Positions 21,860-34,215 of a stretch of DNA of 64,000 nucleotides are shown here, in pieces. Every line of letters starts with the position of its first letter. Within the stretch, counting starts at the first letter, position 1. Origin of the DNA: Rugalucina vietnamica (taxonomy: Eukaryota > Mollusca > Bivalvia > Lucinida > Lucinidae); NCBI GenBank assembly GCA_964017185.1, contig OZ024880.1, forward strand, positions 48,355,337 through 48,419,336. Reading direction: 5' to 3'. Made by a program: the position numbers and the translations under genes. The notes under the pieces are model-generated. The model was not told the origin of the DNA and made no database searches. It worked only from the letters and a program-made list of their open reading frames with translations.

Positions 21860-22610
21860 TTATTTGGCGCGTGAATGCACGACAAAGACATTAATCAAAG
21901 TATGTGAATCCAGGTCATTCCTTGGAACAAACGTTTGCGTTACCAATCTTCTTTGTTTCATATCTCAATCATATTAGATAACAGTGTGTGGAGAAACGTA
22001 GGCGCCATGATCATGAGATCATTTGATAAATATTTTCTTATAGTCGTTGCCTCGGTAACGAGGATTGAGAGATTGAAAAGAAATAAACTAGTAAACGTGT
22101 ATATCTTATTTGAGAGATACTTGTAAGTGCTGCGCGTGTTGTCCCCAGCTTCTCGGAAATGCACATCACATCTCATTCAAGAACACATATTGAAGCTTAA
22201 TGTGTGTGGATACTTTTTATGAACATCTGTTGCCCCTATGCAAGCGAAAACTTAATAAGTGTCTTAAAATTCTTATTTTAGTGATGCGATGTTAGACCAT
22301 AATAAGTGTAAGACCAAGATAAGCTAGCAATGTACCGCCACGCCCCAACTAGTTCCACACCCGGGGTAAGTACTCGCATATGAAATGTGTATGTATGTGC
22401 CGTCCTCAGATAAAAAGAAGGGGGCTTACAGAGCATATCTAACTTAAAAAGTGGGTGCTTTCAGAGCTGATAGAACTGTAAAAGCTGTGCCTTTAGAGCT
22501 TATAGAACTGTAAAAGTTGTGCCTCTGTGCATTAAGAACAAGTGGGCACTTTAAGAGCTGATCGAAATGAAAAAGTAGATGCTAAGTTCAGAGCTGAAAA
22601 ACTGAAAAGG
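21860..22610. other. No gene recognised
   Basis: Mixed sequence. At 22430-22610 three or four loose repeats of AGAGCT-ATAGAACTGTAAAAG form a degenerate short tandem. No supported coding frame. Confidence 0.5.
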
Positions 22611-22611
22611 G

Positions 22612-22725
22612 AGGCTTTATAGCTGCTCATTCGGCTTACGTTTTTCCCACCTCGGTTTTTGGAGAGGGAATCTTTTTCTGATTGCACCTTTTCCTGATCT
22701 TTGCCTACTTGTACCTTTTTAGGAC
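22612..22725 (+). mobile_element. Y dispersed repeat, 3' fragment
   Basis: Carries GCTGCTCATTCGGCTTACG through TTTGCCTACTTGTACC. The 5' half is missing. Confidence 0.75.
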
Positions 22726-22889
22726 GTCACATACCCATACTGCCTTAATATGGGAGTACCTACCCCGGGGTTCCACAATTCGCTAGCTTTACAGTATAGT
22801 TTCAAGTTTCAAGTTTATTTGGTAATGCATTAAGCCTTTCGGCCCATGAGCATATAAACATACAAATAATTATAATACAAAAATACTAT

Positions 22890-23035
22890 AATGTTATTAA
22901 TCAAGTTATTTCGTATTGGACCAGTTACAGGTCCGAGGTTAGCTGTATTGGACCGAGGCCGGATGCCGAGGTCCAATACAGCTGACCGAGGACCTGTAAC
23001 TGGTCCAATACGAAATAACTTGATTAATGAAATTT
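22890..23035. repeat. Large perfect-looking hairpin
   Basis: CGTATTGGACCAGTTACAGG...GCTGTATTGGACC is mirrored after a GGCCGGATGCC centre, and both sides run into TTAATTAAT-like AT sequence. Degenerate copies of the inner words (GTATTAG..GAGGTC) continue to about 23350. Probably a palindromic MITE. Confidence 0.7.
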
Positions 23036-23349
23036 TTATTAATTAACTGTCAAAAGTCCATATCGGTCCATATCATCCTCTATCACAGCAAACATATCTT
23101 CCATTCTTAGCGCCCATGTCTGACATTCTTTTCAAAGATGTTGACATTATTTTTGTTTGTTCACTATTTTACTGATCGGCTGAATCGCCGCCATTGTTTT
23201 TTTCTCTCAACTCATTCAACGCGGCACGTGACCTTGCACGTGAATTTTGACCAATCAAATGTAGGAATTCCCATATAGATAGCAGGTCAATCCGTATAGA
23301 TACGAGGTCAACCGTATTAGTGCGAGGTCAGCTGTATTAGGTCGAGGTG

Positions 23350-24900
23350 AAATCCAGAATAGACTATACGAAAAAAGAAACGCCACCAGTATCACACAGA
23401 CCAAATTCTCCGTATAAGTACTATATACTAATAAGTTAATTAATAAAGGACAGTATAACAGGGCATTTCATACCATTTGGCTATCACCGTTCCTTGAGTA
23501 CGTGCATTGAGGCAGCAGGAAACAGACTATTCGGTATTATTACGTATTTTTTCTCTTGTTGTGTGGAACATAGCATTCTACATAGTATCTAGATAGCACG
23601 GTCGATTGTCGTACCGGTTTGATATATATCCTCATTTTATCCTGTATATAGACCATCCTAGGTGAAATTGTTTCGTAAAAGAACAGTTTTATCAGATGAA
23701 AAGTACAATTTCATTTGTGTACTAATATGGAAACTCACTAAAAGAGATAAAGAGATAAAATTAAAAACTTGACACTGATAGATTCAATGAAACGCTATAT
23801 ATAATTTCAATTAGATTCAATGTTTGCTTTGAAAGCTTTGTAAGGCAAACCAAATCAGGAAGCCGTCTTATCAGCTTCGTGGTATGTCGCATATCCAATA
23901 ACACTTCCCTTATCCACTGATTGTAGATATAACTGCATGTCTGGAGACATGAGGTGATCTTGCGACGTCAATGATGCGTTGTTCCTTTTAATTATTTCAT
24001 GTAATTTGGATGAGTCTAATTTCAAGTTTAGAGGCTTCAAGAGTAATTTTATGCTTTAAAATTTAATTTGCAATGAAATTACTCGAAGCAAACGAAATAG
24101 CCCCAGATGGGTTCTGCTGGGTCACATTTGGGATTATACGGTTTGGCTATGTCACCAAAAGAACGGAGAGCTTATCGTGTGGGTTAAATGAGGTGATCTG
24201 AAAATGATAAACCTACCTGTCGCAACACAATGTTATCTTGCCGTGAATGCATTATGGTCGAGGTAAGATATACCCATAACCGCAAACTTTTGTTCCGAGT
24301 ATAAAGGCTGGGGACTCACCTAGTTTGATTAATGTCTTCGGCGTGCACTCACTGGTCTAAAAAGGACTATTGCATGATGATAACATTAGGCATTCTATAA
24401 ATACTAGGTAACCCGTTTTTCGCCACATTATTGTTAAATCAGTTGGAATAGTTTTATGATGTTTTACCGTTTTCCGGGAAATGGAATTATTATTCAATGG
24501 ATAAAACTTAAACATTTATGATCAAAATATACAGAATTGTTTAAACATTGCTTAAGTATTTATTTGAGAATCAAGGAACAGTATGCTGATATGGTCTCGA
24601 CTATTCCTTATGTACATAAATAAAGATGATTAGCTATCAATTTTGATCAAAATTTATTTTAATGTTTAATTAAGAAAAATCCATACCCACGCCATACGTA
24701 CATAAATAAATTAAGCAGTCAATTTTGATGGAAATTTTCAATTATGTTCATAAAGAAAAAAGCAAAAATATGTCGTGTCATTGTGAGAACATAGGAATCA
24801 TCAATTATCTTTCCTAAATATATAATGTACGTGTATGATATGTTTCCTATAGATTATTTTTGGAAAAAAAGGCCCTATAAATATTAATGGATGAAGTGAA
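23350..24900. other. No gene recognised
   Basis: Contains AAAAAAGAAACGCCACCAGT at about 23370, similar to the ends of the mariner-like element at 44181, hence perhaps one lost end. The rest is unique AT-rich DNA without supported frames. Confidence 0.45.
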
Positions 24901-24901
24901 C

Positions 24902-25147
24902 ATCAGGAAAACATGTCCATGCAATGAATACCCACTTTAACCCCACTTTTATATACATGTAGTAAAACTGGGGTATCCGGGGTATATACCTATTTTTCTT
25001 ATTTTTGCTCCAAAACATAGATTGTGTGTACCCTCAATATATGTTTTGAGCACAAATAAGAAAAAAATCATAGCTTTTCTCCTGAAAATTTTCAATTTCT
25101 ACAACTTGGGGAGAAACCTATATATTACATGGGCTTGTTTTCGAAAT
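24902..25147. mobile_element. M2 MITE
   Basis: ATCAGGAAAACATGTCCATG to CATGGGCTTGTTTTCGAAATG. The central GAACCGCC hairpin is lost, leaving ATTGTGTGTACCCTCAATAT. Confidence 0.82.
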
Positions 25148-25280
25148 GAAGGTTTTCACTTGAGATGAATCTCCATTAAAACTAGAAACATGGACCAAGG
25201 ATATCATAGAGGGCATTTCTCGTTGTTATATGCTAAAAAGGCCTTGCAACGTACTTAAGAAATTGCAACGTACTTAAGAA

Positions 25281-25548
25281 ACTTCTGTGGTGGTTCTTTT
25301 TTGTTTTATGTCTTGGTGTTTAAATATTTTGTGCTGTTGGCGCATATGTATATTTTCATATTATTAGTTAAGTTTGCCTAACTGAGTGGCCACCTATTGG
25401 GAAAATAGCTGCTCATTCGGCTTACGATATGGTTTCATGGTATAAGTACCTGATTGTTCATTTAGTTTTTTTTTTCCCACCTCGGTTTATGGAGTGGGAA
25501 TCTTTTTCTGATTGCGCCTTTTTCTGATATTTGCCTACTTGTACCTTT
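25281..25548 (+). mobile_element. Y dispersed repeat
   Basis: Nearly complete copy from ACTTCTGTGGTGGTTCTT to TTTGCCTACTTGTACC, with the core GAGTGGCCACCTATTGGGAA. Just before it, AATTGCAACGTACTTAAGAA is duplicated in tandem. Confidence 0.8.
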
Positions 25549-25864
25549 TATCATGTATTTACAATGAAATACGTTCTTTTTACATATGCGATTCAGGCAC
25601 GATTTTCATGCCCGTTTCGTGACACAGTATCTCGAAAGCCGTATCATTTTAAAAATTGTCAAAAACTCTTAAGAAAGAGCCATATCACTCATACCACATA
25701 CCCAAGTGACCAATATCACCCCTCGGGAGGAAAAGCCGTATCACCTCATTCGGAGCCCTTGGCTCTTATTGTATTAAATTCAATAGGTAGTAGATAGGAG
25801 TGTATGAGCCACAGCATGGGAAAACCTACAATTTCTTATACATCAGTCTTCTCAATAAAAAAGA

Positions 25865-26150
25865 ACCGGTGAAAGTAGAAATCTAACCCCTGGCATACAA
25901 CCAAAAAGTAGCGTTGTGCTTCCTTCCGATACACTGTACCTGTACAATTCGATAGTTCCCAGAATATTACAGACTCAGTTCTAGTTTGTAATCAATAATT
26001 CCAACACATTGGACCATGTACACTAGAATTGTTTTGGAATATCCAGAGGTAGGTATTTATCGCATTTTCTTTCATTTTCTATCTATATCTCATAAATAAA
26101 GTAGTCCTTGTCACTGAAGCCGCATTACATATATTCTCTGTAGGTAAGTT
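25865..26150. other. Outer end of the B arm of the inverted duplication
   Basis: Reverse complement of 12360-12620: AACCAAAAAGTAGCGTTGTG, CCAGAATATTACAGA, GGACCATGTACACT, TATCCAGAGGTAGG and GTCACTGA.GCCG occur in the same order. A short M1 remnant lies just outside (25806-25837). Confidence 0.82.
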
Positions 26151-26406
26151 CACAGGCCTGTGCTGTTCATCCGCATTTTCAAAGCTTTCGCTGAGTTTAC
26201 AAGCCGTATGCCTTATTAAACCTATATGTAATCATCGTGTAAAAGGGAACAGTTTTAACAGAAACTCACAAAAAAGGATAATTTATATCATTGCCATACT
26301 ATGCATTATTTCCTGTTCACAGATTCAGCAGGGAAGTGTAATGCAGGGAGTGCTAATTTGATCATAGTTTATATAACAAGCAGTTTCTGCATTCACTGAA
26401 CTGCTA

Positions 26407-28589
26407 CAGTGAGGTTTCCGTTAGCGGTTAACTAAGGATATTTTCATTGCAATCTTTTTTCACAGACTGACTTGTCCTGTTTTATTGGTGTGTAAAAGAA
26501 GACAAACTTTTACTCTTCCAACTGCCACAGAGTAACTGTGATTAAATTAGAAACGGGGTATTTAATACTGAGTTTTGTATCCCAACTTTTACCGGAGAAT
26601 TTTCTCCCTTACCGAATCACGTGACTAACCAAGCGTTTCATGATCGTGGGGGTCGTCTCAAAATTTTTATGGACAACTATTATTACCATTTCGTTCCTCA
26701 GCAAAGTAGGAGGCACCCGACATAATCATGGGTTGTGGGATACCATTCCAAGTATCAAACACACAACCCATGGGATAAATTATACATTATTACTAGCTGT
26801 GTTTAAAAGTGACATGTATGTTGTTTGCTAAAAAGACTGCACATGAGAGTTCCTGATCATTTAATACTTAAGTAGCTGAATTGGCACCTAGAGAATAACA
26901 GGATTTTATTCTCTTTGAAATATGTATCAGTATTTATTTAAAAAGATATGGTGTTGTTGTTTTTTTATCTACATGGGCTTTTGTGTGGGACATTCCTTCT
27001 GATTGCTCAAGTGTCCTGTCATTGCTTACATTTTCTTGTTAACACTTTTTGCTGCTGCCTTGTGTCTGTCAGATTTGTTAAGCATTTTGATACCATCAGC
27101 TATCCATTGAGAAACTAAGACATGTCAGTACAATATGACTGTATGTGTTGGAAGGTTTCACAACAGAAAATGATGTGTTTTTCGTTGTTTGTTTGAGATA
27201 ATGCTTAATACCATATTCAGCATGGTCTCAGTCATGTCGGGACAATACTAAGTCTTCCTAGGTATTACCGGTACTATGATAAAGTGAATGTAAATGTGAA
27301 TGTGTCTTGCCCAAGTACACAGTTTGTTGAAGGTAAGTTTAAATTGTAACAGTGTATACTAACTAGAAAGTACCAAAAGACAAAGCAAACCTGAAAACTT
27401 AGGTAAAGTCCCATCGGGAAGGTACTACGGACATTTCCTGATACAGAGGTTGAGCCAACACACCTACTCTATATCTTAAAAAGTTCAGGTTTTGATGGAC
27501 CACTCATTCATGATTAGGAATATCACAAGAATCCACATGTAAAATACTTACAAAAAGTAGAAAAAAATGTCTGAACCAAACTATGCAGAAAATTTCATAG
27601 TATCTCCATCCCCTCCTGTGTGTCAGACTACCTTCTACATCATATTATTCAGTAAGTACTAAGCTTTGTGTCTTTCATAGCAATAACTTCTTTGGCAGAA
27701 AAAAATATATATGTTAATTTGTTAAATTGTTTTGACCAAAAACCGGCACAGAACCAACGGTTTAAACATAAATTCAACATATTTGCATTGACTGCTGGTT
27801 ACCAGTCTGAACATAATAAGTATTGTGAAAACATATAACTATATAGATTAACCCTGGCTGGAGTTATGGTTACATTTCCCAATATTCATTATGGGTATCT
27901 TTGAAACCAGCAAATAATGCAGAACTGGTGAATAGTGGTCATTGTTCTTATTATATTTAAATACAATGCACTGTAATGTATGATACTGTATATAGTGTCT
28001 ATGCATGCTATGGTAAAGGCAGACGAGTAGTATTTGCACAAGAAGACTGTTCTATTGGCTGAGGAGTGAGCTATCTACGTGCGAAATGTTCACGTAGAGA
28101 ATTGTCTCGTTTCTGGCGCAGTGTAGTCCGCAAAATATTTATGAGACAACCCCTTCCTGATGAAACCATTGTTATTCGCTAAAGGAGCATATACAGCCAG
28201 TTGTTTTGGTCCGTATGTCTCACACTGGAAAACTTACTCCCCCGTGCTTTTGTTATAGCTGTTTAAGGGAAGAATTGTCTTTCATTCCATGTATTATTTA
28301 CTTGCCAAATCGCATCGGTTTCTTCAAAACTAAGTGCACTTTCTATTTTCGCTTTCAAAACGAGGTTCATTAATGAAAACCAAAACGAGGACCATCAAGC
28401 GTTCAGCTGACCATGACCAAAGGCCCGACGGAATGTAAATAAAATTATTTTGCGAATCGATTACACAAAGAATAACAAGTATGACTGCATAATTATTAAA
28501 AGAAAATATGCCTCTGGTAAATTATAATTTGGGTATGAATTACGTGATGATTCGGTAAGGGAGCATTTTCGATAAGGGAAACCTCACTG
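26407..28589. mobile_element. 2.2-kb inverted-repeat element with TA target duplication
   Basis: CAGTGAGGTTTCC at the left and GGAAACCTCACTG at the right are each bordered by TA. Near the ends TCCCTTACCGAATCA also occurs inverted (about 26610 and 28548). A TA duplication points to Tc1/mariner or a relative, but no transposase frame is visible. It is absent from the A arm at the equivalent place. Confidence 0.62.
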
Positions 28590-28616
28590 TAGTATAAATA
28601 ATGCACTAGGTCCATT

Positions 28617-28877
28617 AATACGAAAACATGTCCATGTAATATATATAGAATTTTTATTTGGTTGTAAAAATCTAAAATTTATTAGAATTTTTTGTATATA
28701 TATTTTTCTTATTTTTGCTCAAAAACATAAATTGTGGGTACACGTTCTAACAAGTACCCACAATCTTTATTTTGGAGCAAAAATAAGAAGACATATGTAT
28801 ACCCCTGCATACCCCAGTTTTTCTATACAAAAGTGGGGTTTAATGGGGTATATATTGCACGGATATGTTTTCTGATG
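28617..28877. mobile_element. M2 MITE
   Basis: AATACGAAAACATGTCCATG to CGGATATGTTTTCTGATG. The arms are intact, and the central hairpin is shortened to GTTCTAAC. It starts 27 bases after the TA-flanked element. Confidence 0.85.
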
Positions 28878-29198
28878 CACTGTTTTACTCCTGCTCCATG
28901 AGGATAGGTGTAAAGATCTAAATTCTTCAGATGTTATGGCGATTTCACTATTGCCTTTGCTGTTTAACGTAAATGATACGATAAGCCGTGCTAACTACGT
29001 TTAAAAGAAAGAAAGAAAGAAAAGATCACCATAAAATAGAATGTCTTAAACCACTGCTATTGTATATTTTAGGTGCTATAAAGTTGCTGTTTCGTCGAGT
29101 GAAGTGTTGGTTGTATCTCCGTCAGGACCAGTAATATTATGACTGATCTATTTAGAACTGATTATGTGTGGGAGGAGTAGGGAGCAATAAAAAAAATT

Positions 29199-29432
29199 GA
29201 GCCGCCTCGTGGGAAAACCAACAATGTGGTTTCCGAACAGGTCCGACATAAACCGACCTGTACAAGCACAGAAAAGAGCTAGAAGCTTGAAATTTCGAAT
29301 TTAAGTAGGAGAGGAATTGTACTATCCGTGTAGCGAAAACAAAGACGATGATCAGCTTCGCGGTTACCGCGAAGCTGATCTGCGTCTTTGTTTTCGCCTA
29401 TGCAGATTGTTGGTTTTCCCATGAGGCGGCTC
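29199..29432. mobile_element. M1 MITE
   Basis: GAGCCGCCTCGTGGGAAAAC to TTTTCCCATGAGGCGGCTC, with hairpin CAGCTTCGCGGTTACCGCGA. Flanks AATT/AAAT. Confidence 0.88.
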
Positions 29433-30642
29433 AAATAATATTATCAAGTGCTTTAAGAGCTCTTGTACATGTTTGTTTTAACTATACCAATATTTGACTA
29501 TTTGCATTAGTCTTGATTTTTACAAGTAATCGTTTAATTCAGGCCATTCATTAATGATCGAATTTTCCAAGAAATTATCACACACCGGAACTGGGGACAT
29601 CAATTATTCATTGAAGCATATCGAGAAAACGGATCTAAGCTATGTCAAAACTGGTATAATTAGTCACCTCCAAGACACGTACAACTTGAAATTGGGCACC
29701 ATCCCCGACTGTAATGGAAAGCTAGATCGATTGACAATAGAACTATAACATGAATCAATTCAAATAGAGCACACAAATGTGGACGATTGTAATCTGAATC
29801 TGGAAAAATCAATCTTGGATAATGATAATTGATTTGCTACCCGAGTCCGATCGAATCAACACAAAGGCTGGAGTTCCAATGGTTCCTGTAAGGTACTCGG
29901 TGCATGTTTTCTGTTGATCAAAGATGTAAATTATTCACACGGGACTGACGATTCATGATTGGATGATAAACTAAGCATGCTATATAAAGTGAATATATAT
30001 TCAAACACAACTGTACATTAGGAGCTTTCGGATTCACATGACTGTTACATTCTCAAATGAGGAGAGCGATTTTATTTAAAAATGTGATGTTCATAACCAA
30101 ATTACTGTTGTAAATTTTGCTCGTAATTCAGTAACTTGAGGGTTTCACTAATCACAACGGTGCAAGAAATTAAAATAAAATGTAGTGCACTAATTGCAAT
30201 TGAATGTAAATTTAGCTATGCGAATAATGAAAGTGATTTAAAACAATATATATTAGGTAATAAAATGTGATATTTACAATAGCAAAACATGTTTTAATTA
30301 TTGGAAGTCGAATAGGATTTGTGCATCTACATCCTTATTGCTGCACTTAAACGGGAAATAAAAACTTGAAGCAATCAAGTACTTACGAAAACTGTACATA
30401 ATAGACTGTCGTGTTCATTTGAAAATCAACACAAACATGATAACTGTGAGTGAGACTTAATGGTCAAAGCAATAAATTTTGATATGCATTCTTTCCAACG
30501 ATATACTCCCGGATGATGACACTGTGGCCTATGGATGCCATTAAACAAAGACCTCAATAAATACAACAATGAAAAGTGACATTTGGATATCGTGATAATA
30601 ACAGGGTATTACGGTGTTTAATGTTCGTTTCCTCTAAACAAA
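29433..30642. other. GT31-B upstream region
   Basis: 29775-29890 and 30420-30640 match the GT31-A upstream region in inverse orientation, up to the shared sequence just before the ATG (TTAATGTTCGTTTCCT.. versus TTAATGTTTGTTTTCCT..). The promoter is presumably here. I cannot place a start site. Confidence 0.65.
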
Positions 30643-31938
30643 ATGTCAGCTACTGCGCAAACGCCATGCGCCAAACATTTACCGCTTAGAACACTGGTAT
30701 TTGTATTCTTCGTTCTTAGTTTCCTGGTGCTTGCCGATATTTTTGTGACTTCTTCATCAAGATCATCGATACTAATCGATGTTTCAATGCGTGTTAAAAC
30801 GGACCTTTCGAACGCATTCAGGAATTTGATGAATTTCGAAAGAGTTCAAACGTTAAACGGAACCATAAACGGAACATTGTTGATTCAGCCGGTTGGGAAA
30901 GAGAGTGTTTCCCCAGGTAATGGTTTTACGTTACGATTCAACAACAAAGTTACAGTAAAACGGCTTAATGACTCATCAAGTAAAAAGGATACCATCCAAA
31001 GAATTGTAACAACGGTAAATACTGCTACAATACAATATAATGTTTTAGGAAATCCAATAATAGAAGGTGCTACAGACAATAAAAGGAAGGACAAATGCAA
31101 TAATTGTTTTAATCATAACTTCAGATATGTGATAGATAATCCGGATATTTGTAAATTGCATTCTGACCAAACTGACATAGAATTGCTAATCATTATTCTT
31201 ACCGTCCATAAAAATATTCAACAACGAAATGCACTGAGGGAAACCTGGTTGACGCATACCAAGAATAACACTGCCAATGTACGATATGCTTTTCTTCTTG
31301 GAGAGGTAAAGGATACAAAATTACAAGCAGATATTGTGAAAGAAAGTGGTGTGTATAACGATATCATTAAAGAGGATTTTGTGGATGTGTATAGCAATTT
31401 AACATACAAAACCATAATGGGATTCAAATGGGCCGCCACAAAATGTGGCGTTACCAAGGCTGTCCTTAAAACCGATGACGATATGTATATAAATGTGCCA
31501 AATGTTTTAGATATCGTTAGAAAGAATTTCAGTGCATTGATGACAAATATTGTTGGCCACTGTGCTCAAAGGGCAGGTCCTATTCGTAATCAAAAATCCA
31601 AATGGTTTGCCTCAATAAATAGCTACCCTGGAAAACTTTACCCTGGATTTTGTTCCGGAACGGGCTATTTGACAAGCTTGATCGTAGCTCGGAAAGTGTT
31701 TGAGGTTTCACCACACGTGCCATTCTTTCATTTAGAGGATGTTTATGTAGCACTGTGTATAAAGAAACTGGGATATCACCTTAAAGGTTTTCCAGGATTC
31801 AATCCCGGCCATCCTAAATTAGATCCGTGCGTTTACAACGGTAAATCTCTTGTAACGGCTCACTACATGACACCGACAATGACACGTCAGATGTGGAATG
31901 CTAGATGCATCAGAAGAACTTCCGAAACGAACAGCTGA
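30643..31938 (+). CDS. GT31-B: intact beta-1,3-galactosyltransferase-like protein
   Basis: A single-exon frame of 431 residues, a normal length for family 31. Such enzymes transfer galactose or N-acetylhexosamine in beta-1,3 linkage in the Golgi. The acceptor cannot be told from sequence. Residues 16-35 (RTLVFVFFVLSFLVLADIFV) form a type II signal anchor. A stem with NGT sites at 72 and 76 follows. The catalytic domain has RNALRETW (195-202), KTDDDMYIN (276-284, metal-binding DxD type), SGTGYLTS (338-345) and EDVYVALC (365-372), with several conserved cysteines (152, 155, 170, 268). The ATG sits in CAAAATG, a context shared with GT31-A. All key motifs are present and no defect is seen. Confidence 0.92.
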   Translation: MSATAQTPCAKHLPLRTLVFVFFVLSFLVLADIFVTSSSRSSILIDVSMRVKTDLSNAFRNLMNFERVQTLNGTINGTLLIQPVGKESVSPGNGFTLRFNNKVTVKRLNDSSSKKDTIQRIVTTVNTATIQYNVLGNPIIEGATDNKRKDKCNNCFNHNFRYVIDNPDICKLHSDQTDIELLIIILTVHKNIQQRNALRETWLTHTKNNTANVRYAFLLGEVKDTKLQADIVKESGVYNDIIKEDFVDVYSNLTYKTIMGFKWAATKCGVTKAVLKTDDDMYINVPNVLDIVRKNFSALMTNIVGHCAQRAGPIRNQKSKWFASINSYPGKLYPGFCSGTGYLTSLIVARKVFEVSPHVPFFHLEDVYVALCIKKLGYHLKGFPGFNPGHPKLDPCVYNGKSLVTAHYMTPTMTRQMWNARCIRRTSETNS

Positions 31939-31980
31939 TGTTTGTAACTTGTGTTTACATTTTAATCATTTTATTTTCAA

Positions 31981-31986
31981 AATAAA
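31981..31986 (+). promoter_or_regulatory. Poly(A) signal AATAAA of GT31-B
   Basis: AATAAA lies about 43 bases after the stop codon, and an overlapping AAATAAACT follows. This is a plausible polyadenylation signal giving a very short 3' UTR. Confidence 0.6.
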
Positions 31987-32013
31987 ATAAACTCCGTGGA
32001 ATGTAGCATCAGT

Positions 32014-33408
32014 TTACGCTTTGCATAGTAAAACAGGGATGTATAAGCAGTAAAGTGTTAAAATGTCATTGACGGAGAAAAATTCCAGGATAATGGGTGT
32101 TGTAACTGTTTTTTTATCAATGCGCCAGCATGTGCGACAAATGTGCTGCACTAGACCAGTTTGCCCCAAAATATTCTTCTGGTGAGAAGCAGAGTTTACT
32201 GAGCACTTGTTATTATTGAAATCTTGGCACCACCAAACCTGGCCGGTCTTAGAACTCTCCCTACCTAATAATTTACCAAATGATTTGCTGAATAGCATGG
32301 CATTTTCTATGATAGTAGAATCAACACGCCAAGAGCTAAGACCCATTTCGATACGGCGAAACCACTCTGCATAAAATTGCAAAACGCCTTTCCAGTCATG
32401 AATATTTGTCAAATAGGCAATCTTTTTCAAAAGCCTTAACCGGCCTTTAAATTCTTTTTGTGAAATATGTTTTGATGTTAGAATTTCACATTCACCGGCT
32501 ACAAATATGTTAAACGTGAGGTCCTTAAACTGAATTTTGTGAAACAAATTCATATTGTAACACTGAGTGCGGCCAGGTTTGTGGAAACTTTACTTTATCT
32601 GATGCCTTTTTTTTGACATGCCTGATTTTTTTGATTTCTTAGAATGCTTTTTTCTAGACTTATGCTTAGAGGAAACATCCGAATCATCAGAACTATCAGA
32701 AGATGAGGAATCGCTAGAGGAAGCTTTATTCTTATGCCTTTTCTGCTTTCTAGTATTTGAAGTCTCAAACTGATTAAGAAATTCCAAAGATTCTGACGAT
32801 TCAGATGATTCAGAAGAGGATTCCTCAGTGTCAGAAACCAGCCCTAAATTAGATAAAGTTTTATGTGCTTTCATCTTGAGTTTTTCATTTTTTCTGAGAT
32901 CTGACATAACCAGTTCTTCTTTTTTCTCACCTTCTTCAGCTTCTTTGGCTTTCTTCTTGGTCGTGTCCAGTGTCTGCTTCAACCGCTCTAGTCTCTCCTG
33001 CTTCCCTTTTATCCTATTTTGATGAACCAGCTCATTAAGTTGTTCCTCAGCCTCGTGAATCGAACGCTCCATCTGATCAATACTCCTGTCTAACCGAGCC
33101 TCATCGTCCGAAAAGATCACTTTTTTCGGCGTGGAAGTGGTCGTAGAAGTTTTACCCTTCGCCGCTAAACGCTCCTGCACTTGAAGGGGTGGTGGAAGAG
33201 ATAAATCGTCTTACTCAGTGGATTTACCGTCCTTTCCTGGAGATTTTTCGCCCTTATTTCTCTCACTGCGCCTCAGATCTTTATCAGAGGCTTTCAGATC
33301 CTTATCAGAGGTTTTCTCAGCCTTTTCACCAGGCGGGCCATGATTACACAAAGAGCAGTGGGTCAAAATGTAATAAAAATAGATAACAGAATACCTGTCT
33401 ATCGTCAA
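32014..33408 (-). mobile_element. Broken gag-like fossil fragment of a retroelement (DIRS/Ngaro- or LTR-related?)
   Basis: On the minus strand, protein-like pieces show a charged coiled-coil region, a Ser/Asp-rich stretch with Lys/Arg-rich tail, and a zinc-binding-like part (WCQDF...C...H...HICRTCW). Such parts resemble first-frame proteins of mollusc and cnidarian retroelements. It is broken in about two places and no recombinase or reverse transcriptase was seen nearby. The family is uncertain and a decayed host gene is not excluded. Confidence 0.45.
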
Positions 33409-33904
33409 AATTTCCAGTTCAATAGCTACCGTTAAATTTCATTAGATAGCTATAACCAACTCCAAATCAGTCGATCGCTCAACGAATTCTCCACAAAAAC
33501 ACACTCCTAAAGTGGTAACACGTGTTTGTAAAGTTAGTAATGGAAACAGAAGAAACCCACAGCACAATGTTTTTAAACTATAGTTACGATGTAACCACTT
33601 CGCTGGCCACAAAGGATCTGACTGGGGCGCGAAATTCCAGACAAAACACGTGATACTATAACACATGATTAGAGTTAACTAATCAAAAAGTGCATAGTGC
33701 ATAAAAATACTTGACCAACGAAAAACATCGTAACATTTCAGAAATTTATAAAGCCACGCCTATAATACCAAATATGGAAAGCCTCACACGACTAATTAAT
33801 AGTTACGAAAATGTTTCATAACTACAGGATAAACTCTTGCAATTAAGATATTTTATACCTATAAGACAATAGTCTGATAAATCATGATAAAACTGAAAGT
33901 TTAA

Positions 33905-34215
33905 AACATTAAATAAAAATTAAAACAGATCCTTTAAGAGCATTGAACACATTAATGAGAGAGGGGATGGGCCATACCGCGGTATCGACTATTAAAGTCT
34001 CGTCAGTGACCCTTTAGATTTGGCAACATGGGGCCAAAGAGAATTACTAAAATTTTGTAACTTTCAACAGGATAGTCGCTACAAAGAGTAGTATTATCTA
34101 AATGGGACCAAATATATTAAACATTGGTAAAAAATGAATCTTTTAAAACCGATAATAAATTTCTGATTTCTCAGAATATCCTCGCTGATCTCAAAAGACC
34201 AAAAAGAAAATACAA
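33905..34215 (+). repeat. 310-bp direct repeat, copy 1
   Basis: Matches 34990-35300 in the same orientation through GTCTCGTCAGTGACCCTTTA, GGACCAAATATATTAAACAT and TTCTGATTTCTCAGAATAT. Non-coding. Confidence 0.82.

Noticed and set aside
30885-31457. Minus-strand open frames opposite GT31-B
   Set aside because: Antisense shadows of the intact family 31 frame.
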